From positions 62,001 through 126,000 of the forward strand of contig JAHDES010000006.1 of NCBI GenBank assembly GCA_020628645.1: a DNA stretch of 64,000 nucleotides, read 5' to 3'. Shown here one piece after another: positions 47,124 to 57,219 of the stretch. Under the pieces are notes generated by a model. It had not been told where the DNA came from. It searched no databases and saw nothing but the letters and a program-made list of their open reading frames with translations. Position numbers and translations under genes: made by a program. Position 1 is the stretch's first letter. Each line of letters opens with the position of its first letter. The DNA comes from Saprospiraceae bacterium (GTDB lineage: Bacteria > Bacteroidota > Bacteroidia > Chitinophagales > Saprospiraceae).

Positions 47124-48398
47124 ATGGGAAACGAAAAACGAACCTTACTACAAGCCATTGGTCCAGGTTTACTTTTTGCGAGTTCAGCCATTGGTACGTC
47201 TCATTTGGTCTTATCTACTCGTGCAGGAGCGCATCATGGGATGATTTATTTTTGGATTATCTTGGCTGCTTTAATATTAAAATATCCTTTTTATGAATTT
47301 GGCCCACGCTATGCCAATGCTACTGGATTTAGTTTATTGAAAGGCTATAGAGATCAAGGAAAATGGGCGGTTTATCTTTTTATGACAGTTATTACGATTA
47401 GCATGTTTGCCGTGGTGGGAGCGATAGGTGCGGTTAGTGCTGGACTGTTGGCGACTATGTTTGGAGTAAAAGGAATTTCTGTACCCATCTTAGCAGGTGT
47501 CATTATTGGAGTAAGTGTCTTGATTTTATTATTGGGTGGTTTTTCTGGTTTAGATCGAATTATTAAAGTTATTTCCGTTGTACTTTTAATAAGTGTTTTG
47601 ATCGCTTTTGTAGCTGTAATAATTAAAGGACCTGTTGAGGCAAGTACTGATTTTGTAGCGCCTCCTATTTTTGAAGGGGCAGGTTTGGTTTTACTAATTA
47701 GTTTATTGGGATGGATGCCTGCGGGAATGGAGGCTTCTACCATGAATAGTATCTGGAGTGTAGAAAAAATGAAGGATACGAATTATCATCCGCGTTTAAA
47801 AGAAAGCTTATTTGACTTTAATTTGGGTTATGTATTTACTATACTATTGGCATTACTTTTTATGACGATTGGTGCTTTTACCGTTTATGGTACTGGAGAA
47901 ATCTTAGATGGAAATGCCACTCAATTTTCGAATAAATTATTACAAATTTTTGTTCAAAATCTAGGAGATTGGGCCTATTATATCATTGCAATTGCTGCTT
48001 TTGGGACGATTTATGGAACTTTGATTACTGTGCTAGATGCTTTTCCAAGATGTTTTGTACGAGGATTACGCGTATTGAAGTTTCCAGATATAGTTGATAA
48101 TAATGAACAAAGCCATTTTTTAACGACTTCCTATAAATGGACAGTTATAATTGTGGGTATAGGAGGATTCACTTTGTTTTATTTTTCGGCGGCGAGTATG
48201 ATTCAATTATTACAATATGTAACGATTTTATCTTTTCTATTAAGTCCAATTATCGGTTTTATTAATTTAAGAGCCATTCAAAGTTCAGCCATTCCAGCAT
48301 CGCATCGCCCCTCTCGTTTGCTGTTGTTATTGGCGTATGTAGGATTGTTTGCTTTGGTAGGATTTTCGATTTATTATTTGATTGATTTAATACGTTAA
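47124..48398 (+). CDS. Nramp-fold transporter lacking canonical metal motifs
   Basis: A 424-residue inner-membrane protein with about 11 hydrophobic segments of the Nramp family. The first begins AIGPGLLFASSAIGTSHLVL; canonical metal transporters have DPGN here, but this one reads AIGTSHL. In helix 6 the usual MPHN is replaced by GWMPAGMEASTMNS. The metal-contact residues of Nramp are therefore absent. The family is often annotated as a divalent-metal transporter, but this copy, placed after catabolic genes and a Dabb lipoprotein, may carry another substrate. That is inference. Confidence 0.8.
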   Translation: MGNEKRTLLQAIGPGLLFASSAIGTSHLVLSTRAGAHHGMIYFWIILAALILKYPFYEFGPRYANATGFSLLKGYRDQGKWAVYLFMTVITISMFAVVGAIGAVSAGLLATMFGVKGISVPILAGVIIGVSVLILLLGGFSGLDRIIKVISVVLLISVLIAFVAVIIKGPVEASTDFVAPPIFEGAGLVLLISLLGWMPAGMEASTMNSIWSVEKMKDTNYHPRLKESLFDFNLGYVFTILLALLFMTIGAFTVYGTGEILDGNATQFSNKLLQIFVQNLGDWAYYIIAIAAFGTIYGTLITVLDAFPRCFVRGLRVLKFPDIVDNNEQSHFLTTSYKWTVIIVGIGGFTLFYFSAASMIQLLQYVTILSFLLSPIIGFINLRAIQSSAIPASHRPSRLLLLLAYVGLFALVGFSIYYLIDLIR

Positions 48399-48508
48399 AA
48401 AATCTGCGTCATCTGGAAAATGGAGGGGATTTGGTTTTCGTCTGTTTTGAAGAAAAGTAGTAATTGCCTAGAGAAAATTTATTTTTCGGGCAAATTACTT
48501 TGTAGTTG

Positions 48509-48702
48509 GGCACGCATAAATTTACATTCTTAATTCCTCGAATTAGCTCAATTAACTTCCCACCAAAGGTGGACAGGCATTTTCAATGACTTAGCCACCC
48601 TCCCGCTATCGCGGTTCATTCCGCTAGTATCTTATACTACCCTCTGGGTAAAGCTGCATTCATGCTATTTCAAGGAAAGTAAATTTATTTTCTCCGCGTG
48701 CC
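48509..48702 (+). repeat. 194-bp inverted-end repeat element, copy 2
   Basis: Second copy of the element at 36753-36946, same length and orientation, with two base differences near the two ends (A/C at the left, T/C at the right). Here the left end is GGCACGCATAAATTTAC and the right end GCGTGCC, so the terminal inverted repeat is longer than in copy 1. Flanking sequences differ, and no target duplication is obvious. Confidence 0.85.
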
Positions 48703-48756
48703 TTTGATATGCTCAGGAAAAATAATCACTCCGCAGAGTGTGGGTTATAAAATATA

Positions 48757-48893
48757 TCTGTGTACAGGACAAAAATAATTGTTAGAAGGATGCAAGGGGT
48801 TAAAACCACCTTGAAACGGGACTTATTCCAACGTAATTTATTGCGTTGCCCTTAAAAAGAACCACTTATTCTAAGTTTTGTCCTGTACACAGA
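48757..48893 (+). repeat. REP-like palindromic element, copy 2
   Basis: A 137-bp element with perfect 18-base terminal inverted repeats (TCTGTGTACAGGACAAAA at 48757-48774 and its complement at 48876-48893). Inside, GCAAGGGGTTAAAACC and a central palindrome CAACGTAATTTATTGCGTTG (48829-48848) copy the layout of the element at 46529-46653, although the arms differ. It ends 20 bases before the stop of the giant secreted protein and may act as its terminator. Confidence 0.75.
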
Positions 48894-48912
48894 AAATATA
48901 TGATATTAAAGA

Positions 48913-51900
48913 TTACAATCTTGTTACATCGCCTTTGTATTGACCAATCGTTCCGTCCTCAAATAACACTTCTACATAATAAACATACACGCCAGAGTTG
49001 ACCAATTCACCACGAAAATCGCCTTTCCAACCAATTGAAATATTAGAATGTTCAAAATTTCGATTTTCATACATAAGTGTACCCCAACGGTCAAAAACTT
49101 GCATTAATTGCACGCGCTCTACGCCATTTCCACCAAAAACACTAAAGGTATCATTCATTCCGTCGCCATCTGGTGTGAAGGTATTGGGGATAAATACATT
49201 TCGCTCATTGTCTACTTGTATTGTAATTTCAGCCGTTTCTGAACAGCCATTTGTAGTAATGATAGTTATAGTATAAACAATATCTTGTGTTGGAGAAGCA
49301 TAAGGTTCAAGGCAATCATCACAACTCAAATCTACTGCTGGAGTCCAAATAATTTCTTCTATTAAATATGGATTAGAAACATACGGATTTAATTGCACAC
49401 TATCTCCCAATTCAAGATTGATGAGTTCATTTCCAAATTGTAAACCTAATTCTTCGATTGGATTATCAACATAAATACTTTGTGTAAAGCTACAACCGTT
49501 GGCATCTTCAATAGTCACTTCAAATGCAGTACCAGGAAGATCATAGAAAATAGGTTCTGTTTGGAAATTATCACCGTTCACACTATACACATAAGGCGCT
49601 GTTCCACCATAAACAGCATCAACGCTAATCGTTGCCGTTTGCTCATCTGGGCAAGGAGAAGGATCAGCAGAAATTTCAGCTTCGATTGGATCTGGATAAG
49701 GAACATAGATCGTATCAATTGCGCTACAACCATTTGGGGCAGTCACTTGTAGATAATACACCCCACCTTCACTTATTGTCATACCATCTAAAGTATCTAC
49801 TTCTGACCAAACTAAAGTTTCATAATCTCCTACATTTAAGGTGATGGAATCCGTTGCACAATACACTTCAAATCCTTCAAGGTCAAGCGCTGGAAGTTCT
49901 AATACATTGATCGTAGAAGTAATGATACTATCACAACCGTGTATCGTAGACAAGGTATCTTGTACAATGGTATCTTCAAAATAAGCAGTTCCGTTATATT
50001 CTTCACCCGCACAAAGATCAATACTTAGGTTTTGAGGATCAACGCCTTGATACGTAATTTCAGTGATTACCAAACTATCACAACCAAATTGATTAGCGTA
50101 AATGGTTTCAAAAGTACCTGCTAGACTTTCATCACACGTAATTTCGCTTAGATTGATGGTGTTTCCATAATGGATGATAATATTTGTGGTAACAATACTA
50201 TCTGAATTATAAATACTTGTCAAGGTATCAACAAATGTGGTATCATTAAAATAAGCAATGTCAAGATATTCTTCCCCTTCACAAAGTGGAACGTCTACTT
50301 CTGTTTCAAATTCATTTAATACATCAATAATCGTAATGATGGTACTATCACAGCTATTTACACCATTAATCGTATTAGCAAAAGTAGTATCTATGGTATA
50401 AAGTGTACCTTCATAGGTTTCACCTAAATTTAAGGTGACATAAATGGTCGTATCAGAAGTTGGTAAGACTTCAATGATGGTGACAATCGAGCTATCACAG
50501 CCATTCTCATCTGGATAAGTATCCGTAAATTCCGTAGATGCTGTATAAATGATTCCTTCATATTCTTCCCCTTCACAAATTTCAATGAATACAGAATCTA
50601 ATTGAGGAGGCATCACATACAAATGAATCATACTCATACTATCACAGCCACCCGAGGCGGAAAACATTTCCATATAATCACCTTCTAAGGATTGTTCAAA
50701 ACCATGAATCATCATGGATTCCCCTTCACAAATGAAATAAGTTTCTTCGGTTTCAATACTTGGATTGACAATTAATTCGGTAACGACTAAGGAATCACAA
50801 AGGTCTATGGAATTGTATAAATCTTCATAAATACCATCTTCTGTTTGCCAATCTCCACCTACAAAATAACTGTCTCCTTCACAAATTTCTACTTGTAGGG
50901 TATCATAATAGTGCGGTAAAATATTGATATAAGTATAAATAATACTATCCGTTCCATCTACAGTAGTGAGTGTATCTACAACAGTCGTATTATCAAAATA
51001 AGAAATACCATTAAATAACTCTCCTTCACAAATTTCCACATCTATATAAATGTATACAGGGTATAAATATAGATTTAGAATATTGATAATACTATCGCAA
51101 CCATTCACTGTACTTAAAGTGTCTGATACAAAAATAGTATCAATCGGCATTCTACTTTGACTTTCGGTAGGGCGACTCACATTCCCCAAATCAATAATGA
51201 TCGTATCAGTAGTCTCAAATGCAGGATTTACTGTGATATTGGTATAAATCGTACTATCACAGCCATTTATATTCAAGTTGTTTTCTACTAAAGTGGTATC
51301 ATTTTCATAAAAGTTACCTAGATATGGATCATTTTCACAAATCTCCACTTCAATAGTAATAGTATCAGGTGGATGTACACGTACTTGATTAATCACTAAG
51401 CTATCACAACCGTATTGACTAAATAAAGAATCAACTACGACTGTATCTTGATAAACAGCATCATCTCTAAAATATTCTCCTTCACAAAGCTCAAAGAATA
51501 AGGTAGTATCCAATTCAGGATAAGTGATAATCTCTAAATTGATGGTACTATCACAACCTGCACTAGAAATCGTATTGACCAAATAAGAGCCAGAAGTAGT
51601 GAAAATTTGACCACCAATCGTGATGCTATCGCCTTCACATAAAGTCTCCGAAAGGGTAGTTTCTGCAATAGGGAAGAAACTCAAATCTATGGTAACGATA
51701 CTATCACAACCCGACTCAGCGATGAGTGTGGCAGTGTGAATGCCTTCTGTATCAAAAGTTTCAGTTCCGATAACATAGGTTTCGCCTTCACAAATTTGAG
51801 GAGTAATATTCGTTTCGATGGGATCTAAAACCATTAAATTAAGATAAACGATGCTATCACAATCATTACCCGTAGTTATATTTTCTTGGAAATTTCCAGA

Positions 51901-53886
51901 AGTAGCATACGTATTTCCTCCAACGATAATAACTTCACCAGCACAAATGGTCGTATCAATGGTTTCAATGCCTGTTAATTGTACAAATAAATCAAGTGTT
52001 ACGATACTATCACATCCATTTGCTGTAGAAAATGTTTCGGTATAAACGCCTGTTTCGGAGTAATCAGTATTTCCTAGGGTGAAAACAGAACCATCACAAA
52101 TACTTTCACTGATAGAGTTAGTAATTGGATCTAAAACACTTAGATTTAAAGTCACTAAGCTATCACATCCATTTGCTGCAGTGAAAGTTTCGGTATAAAC
52201 GCCTGTTTCGGAATATTCAGTAGTTCCAAAAGTATAACTTATTCCTTGACAGATGCTTTCGTTAAGGGAAACAGTGATAGGTTCTAAAACCGTCAAAGTT
52301 AAATTAACCAGACTATCGCATCCTGTAGAAGAACTTAATAATTCAGAATAATTGCCAGAAGTCGTATAAGGAATCGTACTGATGGTAAATGATTCACCTG
52401 GGCAAATAGTTTCATTTAAATTGGTTACATGATCTTGTACAACTGTCAAGTCTAAAATGACTACACTATCACATCCATTTGCTGCCATTAAGTCCATTTG
52501 ATGGGTACCTGTAGAAGAGAATACCCCTGTACCAATGGTATAACTTTCTCCATGACAAATAGATGCTTCTAAATTGGTAACAATATCAGACAAAACATTC
52601 AAATTAAGCATAGTTGTACTATCACATCCCCTACTATTTAAAGTAGAATAAACATAATTTCCTGTTTGGTCATAATTGTTTCCACCAAAAGAATAAGATT
52701 CTCCAGCACAAATTGTACGATCAATCGTTACTTCATCTTTTGGGTACACCACTAAATCCATCACGACTAAGCTATCACATCCATTTTTTGCTACTAAAGT
52801 ATCTCGGTATTCACCAGTAGAGCTTAAAGTGATACCATTGAACGTAACAGATTCATCTTCACAAATGAAAGTAGAAAGGTAAGTATCTTCAGGAGAAGTT
52901 TCTACAACGATAGTAAACTCAGTAGATGCTTCCCAACAAAGATCATTTTCTATATTATCAGGACTACTAGCCACAACAAAACGAAAAGTACCTGCTTGAT
53001 TTAAATCAATATTATCAATAGTTAAAGTAGTTGTTGTTGCATTTGGAATATTATACCAATAACCTAAAGCACTATCAAATCGCTGCCACTGAAAATGAGG
53101 TGTACCGATATATCCTGTTACTTGCATATCGGCTTCTAAGCTTAGTTGTTCACCTCTACAGAGAATAGGATCACCTAAAATAGTTAAATCAATTTGAGGA
53201 ATGCAACGACGCATCTCAATATTATCTATAGCAAAATCACCATATTGTCCTCCCGGCACACCATTTTCAATATGCATTTGAATAGATGTTTCGCCAGGCC
53301 CCGTTACATAATAAAATTCATAATTATGCCATTGTTCATCTCTAGGTGTAGAACCAGAAGTGTAATAAAATTCTCCATTGATAAAGAATTCTACGTGTGC
53401 ATGAGTCGCCCAAGTATTGAAAGAACGAATCAGATTAATAATATCGGCTGAAATACGATAGACCGAATTTTCACAAAGTCCTGTTACTTCGGTTTCATAT
53501 ACTTTCTGTTGCGAATACCAAGTATCTACGATAAGCATGTAACCATTAGGATCGTCAGTTGGATCTTCTGTGGATGTCCAGAAACTAGTAGGAGAGCTAG
53601 CAATAGAAGCTGTGCTATTAGCTATACAAGAGTTACCATGATCAGGAGGTAGAAGAGCTACATACCCTTGATCCATTGGTATCCCCGGATTTTCTGGTAG
53701 AATAGTAGCAGTGCCTGAGCCAAAATCTCCTCCAATGAGTTGATTTTCTCCCAATATACCACTACAAAGATCCGCTAAAGGATCATTTAGGGGAGTATTG
53801 GTAAGTGAACATGCGTCAGTTTTGGTATAGGAAAAGCCTACGTTTTGACACAGTACCCATAATAATATAATAATAACTCTTTTCAT
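48913..53886 (-). CDS. Giant Cys-Asp-Ser repeat protein with type IX sorting domain
   Basis: A 1657-residue secreted protein. I choose the ATG at 53886 because it gives a signal peptide (MKRVIIILLWVLCQNVGFSY); a longer frame would begin at 53949. Then come a galactose-binding-like domain (to about residue 220), an Ig-like domain (about 225-330), and about 20 repeats of 45-55 residues (about 334-1330), each with SICDG or ICEGE at the start and NGCDSxVTLNL at the end. A SprB-like segment, an Ig-like segment and the type B sorting domain (about 1562-1657: IPNTFTPDGDGMNDTF, VFDRWGTLMYEN) follow. The cell-surface adhesin role is by analogy. Confidence 0.9.
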   Translation of the reverse strand: MKRVIIILLWVLCQNVGFSYTKTDACSLTNTPLNDPLADLCSGILGENQLIGGDFGSGTATILPENPGIPMDQGYVALLPPDHGNSCIANSTASIASSPTSFWTSTEDPTDDPNGYMLIVDTWYSQQKVYETEVTGLCENSVYRISADIINLIRSFNTWATHAHVEFFINGEFYYTSGSTPRDEQWHNYEFYYVTGPGETSIQMHIENGVPGGQYGDFAIDNIEMRRCIPQIDLTILGDPILCRGEQLSLEADMQVTGYIGTPHFQWQRFDSALGYWYNIPNATTTTLTIDNIDLNQAGTFRFVVASSPDNIENDLCWEASTEFTIVVETSPEDTYLSTFICEDESVTFNGITLSSTGEYRDTLVAKNGCDSLVVMDLVVYPKDEVTIDRTICAGESYSFGGNNYDQTGNYVYSTLNSRGCDSTTMLNLNVLSDIVTNLEASICHGESYTIGTGVFSSTGTHQMDLMAANGCDSVVILDLTVVQDHVTNLNETICPGESFTISTIPYTTSGNYSELLSSSTGCDSLVNLTLTVLEPITVSLNESICQGISYTFGTTEYSETGVYTETFTAANGCDSLVTLNLSVLDPITNSISESICDGSVFTLGNTDYSETGVYTETFSTANGCDSIVTLDLFVQLTGIETIDTTICAGEVIIVGGNTYATSGNFQENITTGNDCDSIVYLNLMVLDPIETNITPQICEGETYVIGTETFDTEGIHTATLIAESGCDSIVTIDLSFFPIAETTLSETLCEGDSITIGGQIFTTSGSYLVNTISSAGCDSTINLEIITYPELDTTLFFELCEGEYFRDDAVYQDTVVVDSLFSQYGCDSLVINQVRVHPPDTITIEVEICENDPYLGNFYENDTTLVENNLNINGCDSTIYTNITVNPAFETTDTIIIDLGNVSRPTESQSRMPIDTIFVSDTLSTVNGCDSIINILNLYLYPVYIYIDVEICEGELFNGISYFDNTTVVDTLTTVDGTDSIIYTYINILPHYYDTLQVEICEGDSYFVGGDWQTEDGIYEDLYNSIDLCDSLVVTELIVNPSIETEETYFICEGESMMIHGFEQSLEGDYMEMFSASGGCDSMSMIHLYVMPPQLDSVFIEICEGEEYEGIIYTASTEFTDTYPDENGCDSSIVTIIEVLPTSDTTIYVTLNLGETYEGTLYTIDTTFANTINGVNSCDSTIITIIDVLNEFETEVDVPLCEGEEYLDIAYFNDTTFVDTLTSIYNSDSIVTTNIIIHYGNTINLSEITCDESLAGTFETIYANQFGCDSLVITEITYQGVDPQNLSIDLCAGEEYNGTAYFEDTIVQDTLSTIHGCDSIITSTINVLELPALDLEGFEVYCATDSITLNVGDYETLVWSEVDTLDGMTISEGGVYYLQVTAPNGCSAIDTIYVPYPDPIEAEISADPSPCPDEQTATISVDAVYGGTAPYVYSVNGDNFQTEPIFYDLPGTAFEVTIEDANGCSFTQSIYVDNPIEELGLQFGNELINLELGDSVQLNPYVSNPYLIEEIIWTPAVDLSCDDCLEPYASPTQDIVYTITIITTNGCSETAEITIQVDNERNVFIPNTFTPDGDGMNDTFSVFGGNGVERVQLMQVFDRWGTLMYENRNFEHSNISIGWKGDFRGELVNSGVYVYYVEVLFEDGTIGQYKGDVTRL

Positions 53887-54631
53887 ATTAGGCATAAGAA
53901 TGTTTTCTATTCTGTTGTACACAGAATGGATAATGACTAATTTTTGCACTCAGCTATTGTCTCGCTGAGTTTGTTCTGCAAGTGGGAATATTATTTATTA
54001 AGATAGGGGTAAGATTCGTCGTGCTTGTAGGGTGCGTGTTTAAGTAAAGCATGTTGTGCTAGTTGTAATCGGTTAACTAATAGGATTTTAGCTGATCATT
54101 ATACCCAACTGAATAGGAAAATAATCAATTCCATTCTTGCACATGTATTTTTGAAATACGAGCAAGGGGTTGAATACCTTGGTAACAAGGAATCCTGATA
54201 ATGTCATTATGGGATTACAAAACTGCTAGGGGGTTAGGTTGTTTTGAAATAGAAAAAGGCGATTTAACATTAATTACTACATAATGGTGAAGGTATAAAT
54301 AGTTGTTTTAGACATTAAGTTGATATGCATGTTGATGTGAACGTCTAAACTATTCAATACCGATTGACCCATTAGTAGAACTAATGAAAATGATATGCTC
54401 GATGGGATCAAACTCGTTAGGGGGAATTTTGAAAATGGGATTACAAAATGTTATGAGGGGATAAATTTTGCTTAAAGTTTTCTTACAGTACAACAACGTT
54501 TAAATATGTTGTATTCGTGTACAAATATATCAAATATCGAACCAAGATGCAAAAATAATATACTAAATTTTTTATTATGAAAGGCTTTTTTAACTTATTG
54601 CTTGAAAATCAATTGTATAAGGTGTTAATTT
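53887..54631. other. Long 5' region of the giant repeat protein
   Basis: About 745 bases between pgi and the giant secreted protein, both on minus. It contains GCAAGGGGTTGAATACC (54162-54178), akin to the core of the REP-like elements, and two copies of ATGGGATTACAAAA (54209-54222 and 54435-54448), each followed by a TAGGGGG-type stretch. It also contains the hairpin GTTTTAGAC / GTCTAAAC near 54313-54358. No gene is seen. The minus-strand promoter candidate at 54522-54552 lies at its far end. Confidence 0.5.
54522..54552 (-). promoter_or_regulatory. Bacteroidota-type promoter, minus strand
   Basis: On the minus strand TTG (54552-54550) and TATATTTG (54529-54522) are 20 bases apart, which fits the Bacteroidota -33/-7 pattern TTG ... 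TAnnTTTG. It would start a transcript with about 630 untranslated bases before the giant secreted protein gene. Confidence 0.4.
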
Positions 54632-56296
54632 TTAAGAGTTTTCATATTTCATTTTTTTATAGGTATTGATCAGCCCATTTGTGGAGCTATCATGTGAATG
54701 AATCAAGGCTGTGGTGTCCAATTCTGGAAGAATCGCTTTGGCGAGCTGTTTTCCTAGTTCAACGCCCCATTGGTCAAAGCTAAAGATGTTCCAAAGTATC
54801 CCTTGCACAAAGATTTTATGTTCATATAAAGCAATTAAACTTCCGAGTGTGCGAGGCGTTAGTTGTCGCACTAGAATGGAATTGGTAGGGCGATTACCCT
54901 CAAATATTTTAAAAGGAGTTAGTTTTTCAATTTCTTCTGTAGATTTCCCTGCTGCTTGTAATTCACGTTCTACTTGTTGCTTTGATTTTCCACACATCAA
55001 AGCTTCTGTTTGTGCAAAAAAGTTAGCCAATAGTTTATCATGATGATCGCCTATTGGATTATGCGATAGAGCAGGTGCAATAAAATCACAAGGAATCAAT
55101 TTTGTTCCTTGATGAATCAATTGATAAAAGGCATGTTGCCCGTTAGTACCGGGTTCACCCCAAAGAATAGGGCCTGTTTGATAGGTAACTTTATTTCCAT
55201 TTCGATCTACATATTTACCATTACTTTCCATATTTGCTTGTTGAAAATAAGCAGCAAAACGATGTAGGTATTGATCGTATGGCAAAATGGCTTCTGTTTC
55301 AGCACCAAAAAAATTATTATACCATAGTCCTATTAACGCTAAAAGGACAGGAAGATTTTTATCAAAAGAAGTAGAACGGAAATGTTCATCCATTGCATTC
55401 AACCCATCCAATAATTCACGGAAATTCGTAAATCCAATCGTACAAGCAATGGATAGACCAATGGCAGAAGACAGCGAATATCGACCTCCCACCCAATTCC
55501 AAAACTCAAACATATTGACTGGATCGATTCCAAAATTTCGGACACCCTCTTCATTTGTAGATACTGCTACAAAATGTTTTTTAATGTATTCTTCATCGCT
55601 GGCATATTCTAAAAACCAATTTCTTGCAGAATGTGCATTGGTCATCGTTTCTTGGGTAGTAAAAGTTTTAGAAGCTATAATAAATAAGGTAGTTTCGGGA
55701 GATACGGCTTTAAGTGTTTCGGCGATATGTGTACCATCTACATTAGAAACGAAGTGAACGCGCATTCCTTTCTTTGTATAAGGCTTCAGAGCTTCTGTCA
55801 CCATAACAGGACCTAAATCTGAGCCTCCAATTCCAATATTGACAACATCAGTAATTCGTTGCCCCGTATAGCCTCGCCATTTTCCAGATAAAATTTGCTC
55901 CGAAAAAGCTTCCATTTTATCCAATACACGATGAACTTTTGGAGCGACGACTGTTCCATCTACTGTCGTAGTAGCATCATCAGCTTGACGTAAGGCGACA
56001 TGAAGAACAGCTCTATTTTCTGTTTGATTAATTTTTTCACCAGTGAACATGGCTTCTATGGCGTCAGATAATTTACATTGATTTGCTAGATCAATTAATA
56101 ACTGTAGCGTTTCTTGAGTGATTATGTTTTTTGAATAATCAACTAACATTCCTTCAAACTGCTGTGAAAATTGAGAAAAACGATGTTCGTTGGATTGAAA
56201 TAAATCAATCATTTGACAATTTTGCATCTCATTAAAATGTGTATCTAGTGCTTTCCAAGCAACTGTCGTAGTAGGGTTAATGTTTGCTAAAGCCAT
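54632..56296 (-). CDS. pgi: Glucose-6-phosphate isomerase
   Basis: A 554-residue isomerase of the large PGI type, interconverting glucose-6-phosphate and fructose-6-phosphate. Seen are [79 protein letters not shown], and the signature [21 protein letters not shown]. The C-terminal [15 protein letters not shown] carries the catalytic Lys region. I start at 56296 ([14 protein letters not shown]) because this matches the family start; an ATG 11 codons upstream is less likely. Confidence 0.97.
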   Translation of the reverse strand: MALANINPTTTVAWKALDTHFNEMQNCQMIDLFQSNEHRFSQFSQQFEGMLVDYSKNIITQETLQLLIDLANQCKLSDAIEAMFTGEKINQTENRAVLHVALRQADDATTTVDGTVVAPKVHRVLDKMEAFSEQILSGKWRGYTGQRITDVVNIGIGGSDLGPVMVTEALKPYTKKGMRVHFVSNVDGTHIAETLKAVSPETTLFIIASKTFTTQETMTNAHSARNWFLEYASDEEYIKKHFVAVSTNEEGVRNFGIDPVNMFEFWNWVGGRYSLSSAIGLSIACTIGFTNFRELLDGLNAMDEHFRSTSFDKNLPVLLALIGLWYNNFFGAETEAILPYDQYLHRFAAYFQQANMESNGKYVDRNGNKVTYQTGPILWGEPGTNGQHAFYQLIHQGTKLIPCDFIAPALSHNPIGDHHDKLLANFFAQTEALMCGKSKQQVERELQAAGKSTEEIEKLTPFKIFEGNRPTNSILVRQLTPRTLGSLIALYEHKIFVQGILWNIFSFDQWGVELGKQLAKAILPELDTTALIHSHDSSTNGLINTYKKMKYENS

Positions 56297-56391
56297 TGTT
56301 ATCAGGTAAAAATTAGTAAATTGCTGCAAGTATAAGTAATATTGAATACTTAAAAGAATAAGTGTTTTATTTCTTTACAGTGAATTAATCT

Positions 56392-56757
56392 ATGGCAAAG
56401 CATTTACAGACGGGGCAATTGGGCGAGCGTTTGGCGGTTCAACTATTAGAGTCTAAAGGTTATCAAATCTTGGAGACGAACTGGCGATTTAGTCGAGCAG
56501 AAGTTGATATTATTGCAAAGGAAGGTGAAATATTAGTCTTTGTAGAAGTCAAAACGCGATCAACTGCCTATTTTGGACAACCTGAAGAATTTGTTACCCC
56601 TCAAAAAGAACGCTTACTCGCAGATGCGGCGGCTGTGTATATGAAAGACATCCAACATACTTGGGAATTTCGTTTTGATATTATAGCTATTCTACTTTTA
56701 GATCCATCTCATCCTCAAATTACGCATTTTCAAGATGCTTTCTTCCCTGGAATTTGA
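56392..56757 (+). CDS. yraN: YraN/UPF0102 nuclease-fold protein
   Basis: A 121-residue UPF0102 protein with a restriction-endonuclease-like core. Seen are GQLGERLAVQLLESKGYQILETNWRF and the catalytic-type AEVDIIAKEGEILVFVEVKTRS (Asp and ExK). Function is poorly known; a Holliday-junction or DNA-repair role has been suggested for the family. It is divergent from pgi. Length is normal. Confidence 0.93.
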   Translation: MAKHLQTGQLGERLAVQLLESKGYQILETNWRFSRAEVDIIAKEGEILVFVEVKTRSTAYFGQPEEFVTPQKERLLADAAAVYMKDIQHTWEFRFDIIAILLLDPSHPQITHFQDAFFPGI

Positions 56758-57219
56758 GTTAAAAAAGCTGTTTCATTTTTAGAAAAAATCCCAGATGTAG
56801 AAAAACCTTTCCCAAAATGGGAAAATCATCATTTTTGGCATGCCATTTTTTTTTGATGATAAAATATTTTTGAAAATTTATTTTTTTCCTCTTTTTACTT
56901 AAATTTTCCTGTTTTTTCAAGTTGTTAATATATTGAAAATCAATTTCTTGTGTGGGTGATTGAGTGTGGTTTAGTATATCCTATCTTTTCTTATAATTAC
57001 ATATGAATTACTACTCTTTTTAGCGGCTTGTGCCAACTTTTTTTTTGCCTTGGTCGCAAATTTGAATTATACCAAGCAACTATCAATTACAAAATCGACA
57101 AAATTTAAACAGTCAACTCAAAAACCAAAAACTCAAATTTGTCGATCAAAAAATCAAATGAAACTCTTTTACATATGAAGGATTGACATTTGATTTACGA
57201 ATCAAAATTTTTTTGACCC
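56758..57219. other. AT-rich leader before orphan gene
   Basis: 462 bases, strongly AT-rich, with several poly-T runs and no gene. Near its end, ATCGACAAAATTT (57094-57106) and AAATTTGTCGAT (57135-57146) are inverted repeats separated by 28 bases, able to form a stem in the leader of the orphan gene at 57220. No clear promoter box is placed. Confidence 0.4.

Larger units (their letters stand above)
48399..48912. other. Gap carrying two repeat elements
   Basis: 514 bases between convergent genes (the Nramp-like gene on plus, the giant repeat protein on minus). They hold the 194-bp element copy 2 and a REP-like element. No gene is seen. Confidence 0.6.

Noticed and set aside
46675-48398. Plain divalent-metal uptake operon
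   Set aside because: The transporter lacks the metal-contact motifs of Nramp, and its neighbours are catabolic.
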